Source: Tomocerus qinae
Taxonomy: Eukaryota; Arthropoda; Collembola; Entomobryomorpha; Tomoceridae
DNA length: 64,000 nt
Direction: 5' to 3'
Assembly: GCA_020055645.1 (NCBI GenBank)
Contig: CM034546.1
Coordinates: 28,954,001 to 29,018,000 of the forward strand
Part shown: piece after piece, positions 58,005 through 64,000 of the stretch
Layout of the letters: the number at the start of each line of letters is the position of its first letter
Numbering within the stretch: position 1 is the first letter of the stretch
Notes under the pieces: model-generated
The model's input: only the letters and a program-made list of their open reading frames with translations
What the model was told of the DNA's origin: nothing
Database searches by the model: none
Translations under genes and position numbers: made by a program

Positions 58005-59164
58005 AGAGTAAAATGCTAAACTCTTTCCAACCAGCGTATTTTCTAAATACTGCGACAGGTTCGGAATGAGTTTATTCGGGTAAACTAATGTCTGAGCTGC
58101 TTAGGTTTAAAATAGTTGTCTTTGACATTAAAAACCAATATTTGTACATAAGGTAAAAGGTTGTGGGGTGGTTTAAAGTCTTACCTCGACGAGATCACAT
58201 CCCATAGGTCCGACTAAGCACAGAGCATACTACTTCGGCATCTTTCATCTTTGCATGGCTAGGCTATCAATTTCCGTGGTTGACAGCCCACCACCTAGCT
58301 ATATTTCAGCCATGTCGCCATCGCCATGCAAATGTACCCGAAGATTATGATACTTATAGGAAAAGAGATAGAGAGAGGCAGAAGGAGCAAGGAAGGATAG
58401 CCGTGAAGCGGCTATAATGTTAAGGTATTGCTCATTTAAGTACCATAGGAGTAGGAAAACCAATTGCACTATGGTAATTAATTTACTCATTGAGAGTTTG
58501 GAAGAAAACCTATTCCCAATACCAATGTCAGCCAAGCAACTCCGGGGTGGAATTGGTCTACTAACCTTGCCGTCTAAAGATTGAATACCTTAGCCGGCCG
58601 GCTTGTTGAGCTCGGCTCAATATTTGTACATATTTTTTGAAAAAATTCGTCGTCAGTGTTTATAACTATAACCGGACTCGAATCTCTACTTGTGACTTAA
58701 ATAATACACACTAAAGTAGCTTAATGGTTGGCTATGATGAAAACCGAGTTAAATTTGATATTTCCCATAAGAATTTTAGCTATGGTTACAATGGCTTAAT
58801 TGGCTTGATAAAAATTTAGAATAATTAGGTTAAAATAAGTAAAACATTGACTTTTGCTTAACTCTTTCAACGGACTTGATTGATTTTCCCAATGGAATGA
58901 TACCATTGGGAAAATAAAACAAGCCGAGGTGCAAGGAAATACCAAAATGGAATTATAACTATAAATAGCTAGCTTCATGAAATTTATACATTGTTCGTTT
59001 ATTGCTTATACCTATTGCCATTCCAGCGAGATGAGATGTCTAGGTTAGAAATGGCTTTCCACGTCTTTTGTTCATAATCACATTCCGCATAGTTTAATAA
59101 CCTTATATAACCTATCATCCTGCTTACAAAATATCCTGCCAATACATAATGTTAACTATTAGAA

Positions 59165-59575
59165 TAAATTAGAATCTACTGAGTTGTTAATTTTCACACG
59201 ATAGTTTATTTATTTTATAACGTTTAGCATCATATTTCGTGTTGTAAGCATAGTTTATGCCGAAAGGGAAACCAGAACCCATGTTTAATATTTGGAAAAA
59301 TAGTTGTTCCAGGCTTTAAAAAATCAAAACCTTACAAAAAATAATTTTTTAACCGGCCAAAATACTACTACAGAGAACTAGTACGACTCCAACATCTATA
59401 GAGCATTCAAAACTGTGGACATTTATTCACATAATGGTGAGTATAAAATTTTAAAATATTATCATATAACTATAAAGCATTTTAATAAATGTTTTAATAA
59501 ATTATCATTGTCACAGGAAATAATACATTCTTTCTAGAGTTTCAGACGTTCTCAGCAAATGCAAAGACTTGAACT
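59165..59575 (+). pseudogene. Decayed B3-type receptor
   Basis: In shifted frames one can read STELLIFT, then IIFRVVSIVYAE, EPMFNIWKNSCSRL, KIKTLQK, and after a jump PAKILLQRTSTTPTSIEHSK with a donor GTGAGT at about 59434, followed by FQTFSANA-like sequence near 59540. The order follows B3 (EPMFNLWKSTCFRL) with stops and a large internal deletion. Its left flank is shared with 50430-50590. Confidence 0.85.
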
Positions 59576-59796
59576 GGCAGTGGAAGTACACATTGATTAG
59601 TCAGACGACTGAATGCTCCAGCAGGCCAATGTGGCTGGGATGTGGCCAAACATTTCAATAGCTATTGTATAACAATTAGTGAAGGGCACAGCAATTTACA
59701 TTATAATTTGACAATAGTACCACTTGATGAAACCAATTAATGGAATTGGTTAGGTACTTGGTATTCGGTGCAGCATACAAAATATACTATGGTACT

Positions 59797-60013
59797 CAAT
59801 GTTTCGAGTGGGAAATACCACTAATGGGAAACTTCCCTGGGAAATGTGGATATCAAAATGGACTGGGAAATGGGAAGGGTGGAATAGCGATAAAGAGGGC
59901 TAAAATTGTGCCAACAATCAAATTTTTTTACTTCATTTCCCATTTTCCACAATTTCTGTATTTCACTGACGTCCAACAAAGTGGAGTGGGAAATGGGAAT
60001 ATTCGAAACTCTG
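59797..60013. mobile_element. hAT-type MITE, 217 bp, in the B5 upstream region
   Basis: Ends CAATGTTTCGA and the inverted TTCGAAACTCTG; flanked by ATGGTACT (59789-59796) and ATGGTATT (60014-60021), an 8-bp duplication with one change. The inside is rich in GGGAAATGGGAA and TTTCCCATTTTCC. The uninterrupted site is seen upstream of B4 (around 51264), so the insertion came after the B4/B5 duplication or was absent from the B4 copy. Confidence 0.82.
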
Positions 60014-60054
60014 ATGGTATTGAACTAAATCTGCTTTTAAAAAGACAATATAAT

Positions 60055-60072
60055 AATTAACAATATTAGTTG
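60055..60072 (+). promoter_or_regulatory. Conserved upstream motif of B5
   Basis: AATTAACAATATTAGTTG, identical to the B1 and B4 versions, 201 bp before the ATG. It lies just downstream of the hAT MITE, which separates it from the more distal conserved sequence near 59690-59788. Confidence 0.4.
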
Positions 60073-60255
60073 TAAGATGAATGTTGTTGAATTTTAAATG
60101 TTGTATTATGAAGTGCTAAGTATAAATGTTTAATTACAATTGCTCCAAAACATACGAACTTAAATTTACTAACTGTCGGTTAGTTGGAGCTAATGCAGGC
60201 AATCGTACAATCTTTTCACTTCTGTTTCTGCAAAGTCGACAAGTAATTGGATAAA

Positions 60256-62058
60256 ATGGAGAAAACAGTAACTTTAGAGGAAAATCTACTTGATAGTGGA
60301 AAATGGGTTATAATCCCAATGAGAATACTTTCTTTTTTACCATTTCCACTTAGTAAATCCGATTTTGAAATTTCTTTCGTCAAAAATTTCTTTAGCTTCC
60401 GTGGTATGATTAATACTACGTTCAATATTTGTTCCATTTTTGCAATTTACTCTGCACAGATCAGCATGAAAATCGTTTTGACTTCAATAAATATTACTTC
60501 ATCTACAGAGTTGTTAATTTTTACTGTAGTTGGCCATTTAGCTATTGTATATGGAATCGTTTTTAGAGGTCTAGGAATAGTTTATGCTGAATCCATATCT
60601 AATTTCTGGAAAAGTACTTGTTTAAGAATTGCTAAAATCCAAAAACTTACAGGACAAGATTTGTTTCACCCAAGTAATCAATATTTTATCCCGATGAAAT
60701 CGCAAATAAGAAATACAATTATATTTTTCAGTGGTACCATTTCTGGTCAACTAATTTCAATGGGTTCACTTTCGTCGCAGGGCAGAGTACAAGATGGATT
60801 TGATAAGACGTTCGTGTTTCAAAGTGCCCCATTGTTAATAATTATTATGGCCCACAGTGTCCTTTCATGTTTAAATTCATGCAGTGCTGTGTGGCCTCTT
60901 TATTTTATTAAAATATACCAATCCACACTAAAAACAGTTTCAAACTATGTCGATGAGTTTTCAGATGTAACTGAAAATCCCTTGAGTACAGTAGAAAAAA
61001 AGAAATTTCCAACCCAAAACGGTTTTATATTTTTAGCACCTAAAAATGTCGAAAATATTTTGATAGAAAAAGTAATTAGAAAATCCAATAAAACTCCCCA
61101 AAACGGTTTCCAAGATATTTTCGAAAGGAAATTGATCGCTGCTATGCAAGCTTATTATGAGACGTTGAAAATGATTGACGAATTCCACGGTGCCCTCAGT
61201 ATCAATTTATTAATTAACATAACGTTTTGTTTAGTCCTTACCATTATTTATGTTTTTTTCATCATAATTTGGATTGTAGAGGGAAAATACAATATGATAT
61301 CATTTTGTTTGTTCCCAATTATCGAACATGCTGGTGTAATTTATCACTTAGTAACAAACTCAAATGAACTTTATAAAGCCGGCAAAATGCTACAGCAAAA
61401 AATTTCTAACGCACCAAAATGTGGAAATATTAATCTTCAACCATCTATTCAGCTAAGGGTAACAGCATTTTAAAATTTTGTCATTTATTAATCTGTTTTA
61501 ATTTATTAGGTACCAAGCACGTATCCAGGATTTTGACCTAGGGGGGCCCACCAAAATATATTGATAAAAGCAAGGCACATTCGCGCGAAGCGCGAAATTT
61601 TTTTGGATTTTTAACCTTTTTTGACAAAAAAAACGCCTTTCTCTGGCTACTTAGGGGGGGCCCGGGCCCCCCCGGCCCCCCCTCTGGATACGTGCTTGTT
61701 AGGTACCATTAACAAATTTAGCAATTATTTCAAATTATAAATCAAGTTATAATATGTCAAAAATAATTATTTTTCTACAGATTCAAATCTTTTCAGCAAA
61801 TGTATCAAAAAATCCTATAAAAGTTTCGCCAGGCTCATTTTTTGAAATGAATCATTCATTATTGACATCGGTAAGCAATTTTTTTTAAATTCTACCCATT
61901 TAGTACTTTTTATTAGACATAAACCTAGTTTATTTTCCTTGTATTATTATTTTCATCTTTTTCAGATTTGTGCAACCTGTGCAACTTATATAATCATACT
62001 GATGCAGTTTAGACAAGGAGAAACTGACATTAAATTAGGAAATTGTACAGTAACTTGA
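60256..62058 (+). CDS. B5: gustatory receptor (about 461 aa)
   Basis: Exons 60256-61458, 61781-61870 and 61966-62058, phase 0; donors GTAACA and GTAAGC, acceptors TTCTACAG and TTTTTCAG. The in-frame codon nine bases upstream is TTG, so the ATG giving MEKTVTLEENLLDSGKWVI is taken. Intact; has STELLIFTVVGHLAIVYG, SCLNSCSAVWPLYFIKIYQ, AMQAYYETLKMIDEFHGALS and ends TYIIILMQFRQGETD. Intron 1 is longer than in B4 because of a hAT MITE (61514-61698). Sister of B4. Functional role as for B1, a GR in sensory-cell membrane, from the TM7 signature. Confidence 0.9.
61514..61698. mobile_element. hAT-type MITE, 185 bp, in B5 intron 1
   Basis: Starts CAAGCACGTATCCAG and ends with the exact complement CTGGATACGTGCTTG. 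Flanked by TTAGGTAC (61506-61513 and 61699-61706), a perfect 8-bp duplication. A GC-rich centre (GGGGGGGCCCGGGCCCCCCC) would make a strong hairpin. Clean ends and its absence from B4 indicate a young insertion. Same family as 41087-41251. Confidence 0.93.
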
Positions 62059-62744
62059 AATGTTTTTGGTTTCATCATTCGTTATTGACACCAGTAAGTA
62101 AAATATTTCAAAATATTACAAAGACATCAATTTTTTATGAAGTACTTGACTCAATGCATTTATGATTTATACTAATTTAGATTGTGCAACTTTTGTAACG
62201 TAGGTAATAATCTTAATGCTATTTACACAAGGAGAAGTTGATGAGAAATCAGCAAATTGTTCTCTGTCATGAATTGAATTTATTTCGGATTTCTAAAAAG
62301 TGAATGTGTCTGGATCGTACACCACATTAAACACCAAATCCAAGTGACTCGTCTATGAATTTGTGTGCAAGACATTATTAGTGTCATTATGCATTAGTCA
62401 TTATCTTTAACCATTTGCACTTTTTAGTGAATTAATGTACATATAATAAAAACTACAGCCTTCAACAAACATTCCTTCGCATTGTCTTCATCTTAATTTG
62501 ACTTCATTCATTAAAGTCGAATAATGAAAAGGGTGTACCCTTCCTTCCGAGAACCATGCGATGTGATCACCGAACTAGTTCCATTGTTTCCAAATCCACG
62601 ACCCCTCTGGTCATATTGTTCTCGAAAGAAAAGGTACACCCTTTTTCATTGTTCGATTCCATGAATCCACATAAATTAAGATAAATACAATAACAAATGG
62701 ATGCGGGGTGGTAAAAACTTCTAACATTGGAATTAACTAAAACG
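62059..62744. other. Spacer between B5 and FkbM2
   Basis: Holds the B3-type remnant and the FkbM 3' flank. It aligns with 53051-53700 and partly with 47271-47645. Confidence 0.6.
62070..62272 (+). pseudogene. 3' remnant of a B3-type receptor after B5
   Basis: Same content as the remnant after B4: CATCATTCGTTATTGACACC and a donor-like GTAAGTAAAA, then a damaged last exon from about 62181 (ATTGTGCAACTTTTGTAACG, then GTAATAATCTTAATGCTATT) to CTCTGTCATGA. Small deletions destroy the frame. It shows that the block copied with B5 also contained this dead gene end. Confidence 0.8.
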
Positions 62745-63928
62745 TTATGTAAGGATCGAATTATGAGCATAGATAAAATCAATAACAGTTTGCCCTTTAA
62801 GTTTATAATTTTTGGATTCCATAAAATCTTTAACTGCTTGTTGATTTTCCGGTGATAACATGTGAAACTCAATGGAGAAAACCTTAAAATAAAAATCAAA
62901 TAAATAAATTTGGGTGTCATTTTGACGGAAGGAATAAATTGTTTAAAAACATCATTAAGTCATTCCTATCTGGTAGATATTCAACAAGCGTTACTCAACT
63001 CACCTTAATTTTTAGCCGGTCAAAAGGAATCGAATGCAAAACACTCAATTCCAGTCCCTCCACATCCAAACTAAAATAGTCCACAACGTCAACACCAATA
63101 GAAGAAAGTATTGAGTAAATAGGAAAACATTGAACTTCAAAAGTTGTCCAATTCTTTGTAGCTGAAGTAGGACCACCCACTCTGCTGGCCACGTCATAGT
63201 TATCACCATGACTGAAATTCGCCTGTAAATAAAATTTTGTTAAACACGGATGGCCATGTTCATTGGATAACTGAGTTAGATCCTAGCACACTCCTCATCC
63301 CTCTAGTACACTGTGCTAAGTGCTAGCATATAACTAGTTATATTCTAGCACACTTTCTTAGAACAATTATAAACTTAAACTGTGTTATGATATTAACTAG
63401 CTGTATTCTAGCACTTTTTACTACTTAATTTCCTAAAGCATTAAATTGTGCTAAAATGTAACCAGTTATTATCCTACCACAGTTATACAGCACAATGAGC
63501 CAGAAAGTGGGCTAGAATATAACCAGTAATATCCTAGCACACTTTATAAATATGCTAGAACATAACTAGTTATATCCTCGCACTGCTAGCACAATGTGAT
63601 AGAGAAGTGTGCTAGGATCTAACCCAGGTACATTGGATACTGCACCAAGTTTATTAGGATAGGTTCTCAAAACATTTTAGAGATTATTCCCCCACACTTC
63701 ACTATCCAATGAAATGTAGTAAATATAGTTTACCAGTTGAGGAGTCCTTAATGGAGAAAGACAGGCATCAGATAACCAAGCTTTTCTGTGCTTCCTCTTT
63801 AAATGTGGATAAGTCATAGGATCTCCTTCAATAAGAATTCCAGTCCAGTTATACTTTCTTTCCAAGGTTAAAGTGTTTGAACCATATTCGCCGTTGTAGG
63901 CTCCTGCTTCTACAAAAAATCCTCCAGT
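62745..63928 (-). CDS. FkbM2: FkbM-domain protein, 5' part beyond window
   Basis: Three exons are in the window, all phase 0 and identical in length to FkbM1: 63928-63734, 63222-63004, 62882-62745. Exon 2 codes TGGFFVEAGAYNGEYGSNT, WTGILIEGDPMTYPHL and LSDACLSPLRTPQL; exon 3 codes ANFSHGDNYDVASRVGG, then DYFSLDVEGLELSVL; exon 4 ends YAHNSILT. The SAM-binding motif and the D-x-EG-x-E motif are kept. The last intron has a normal GTGAGT donor. Exon 1 with the membrane anchor should lie just past the right edge, since intron 1 of FkbM1 is only 80 bp. Probable active sister of FkbM1. Confidence 0.83.
63268..63630. mobile_element. CTAGCAC-repeat TIR element in FkbM2 intron 2
   Basis: Best-kept copy: left end TAACTGAGTTAGATCC, right end GGATCTAACCCAGGTA, flanked by CATTGGA on both sides (63261-63267 and 63631-63637; the repeat could be read as up to 9 bp). 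Inside, CTAGCACA and TGTGCTA words alternate about a dozen times. It occupies the same place in FkbM1, so it was inserted before the genes were copied. Confidence 0.82.
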
Positions 63929-64000
63929 CTGTTGAAAATGAAAATTAATCATCAAATTAGTATGGTATAAATAATACACTTTAAATATTTTTAATAATTG

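Larger units (their letters stand above)
53051..60255. other. Long spacer between B4 and B5
   Basis: No intact gene in 7.2 kb. In order: B3-type 3' remnant (53073-53286), relic of an FkbM copy with its intron element and a retroposon (53744-55035), satellite-like array (55045-55640), scattered GGGAAA-type MITEs (about 56325-56405, 57050-57175), nested TIR elements (57552-58004), anonymous DNA (58005-59000), B pseudogene (59165-59575), hAT MITE (59797-60013) and the B5 upstream motif. Short open frames at 55457, 57075, 58299 and 58796 are not supported as genes. Confidence 0.6.

Noticed and set aside
62567-62920. 117-codon minus-strand frame ending in LETMELVR
   Set aside because: It overlaps FkbM2 exon 4 in another frame; the frame giving FHMLSPENQQAVKDFME and YAHNSILT matches FkbM1 and the splice sites.
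1-64000. tRNA or rRNA genes
   Set aside because: No stretch with a tRNA B-box plus matching acceptor arms, and no rRNA-like conserved sequence, was recognised by eye. A tRNAscan-SE run would be decisive.

Overview
This 64 kb window is AT-rich animal nuclear DNA. Its genes have short GT-AG introns and lie among many miniature transposons. Almost everything that codes is a tandem array of seven-transmembrane chemoreceptor genes. Multi-copy receptor clusters with few introns, a gustatory-receptor (GR) C-terminus and FkbM-domain type II membrane proteins point to an arthropod. A springtail or another non-insect hexapod is my best guess, but that is inference and not proven by the sequence. No rRNA, tRNA, CRISPR or bacterial operon was seen.

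Layout. Family A is eleven two-exon genes, all on the minus strand, from 490 to 39916 (local labels A1 to A11). Each has a 367-nt first exon starting MTT(N/K)AMRE, a phase-1 intron after DKIYR, and an 803-809-nt second exon ending near NYTITLLL, giving 389-391 residues. Eight are intact (A2, A3, A6-A11). A1 has a 2-nt deletion and a lost splice donor. A4 has a 4-nt deletion and a 291-nt hairpin-rich insertion. A5 is split by a 426-bp piggyBac-like MITE at a TTAA site. Family B is five intact three-exon genes, all on the plus strand: B1 at 21186-22773 inside the A array, then B2-B5 between 42823 and 62058. Each codes for about 461-463 residues and ends in a textbook GR TM7 motif, TYIIILMQF. Decayed pieces of B genes lie near 26.5, 50.6, 53.1, 59.3 and 62.1 kb.

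From 47 kb on, B genes are interleaved with minus-strand genes for an FkbM-type methyltransferase-domain protein with an N-terminal membrane anchor. One copy is complete (47646-49277), one runs off the right edge (62745-63928), and one between them is almost wholly deleted. The order B fragment, B gene, B 3' remnant, FkbM gene repeats twice (about 50.4-55.0 kb and 59.0-64.0 kb), so receptors and FkbM genes were copied together as a block.

The spacers hold many non-autonomous mobile elements, several with exact boundaries. Five hAT-type MITEs have 8-bp target duplications. A Mutator/foldback-type element with a 9-bp duplication carries a piece of MULE transposase. Other spacers hold a retroposon with a CATA tail, a TIR element repeated in FkbM introns, a nested MITE, and a satellite-like array of about 177 bp. 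The A genes and B genes each share their own conserved upstream block, which may be promoter sequence. If the receptors are expressed, the likely role is detection of contact or soluble chemicals in the membranes of sensory neurons. Ligands cannot be read from the sequence.
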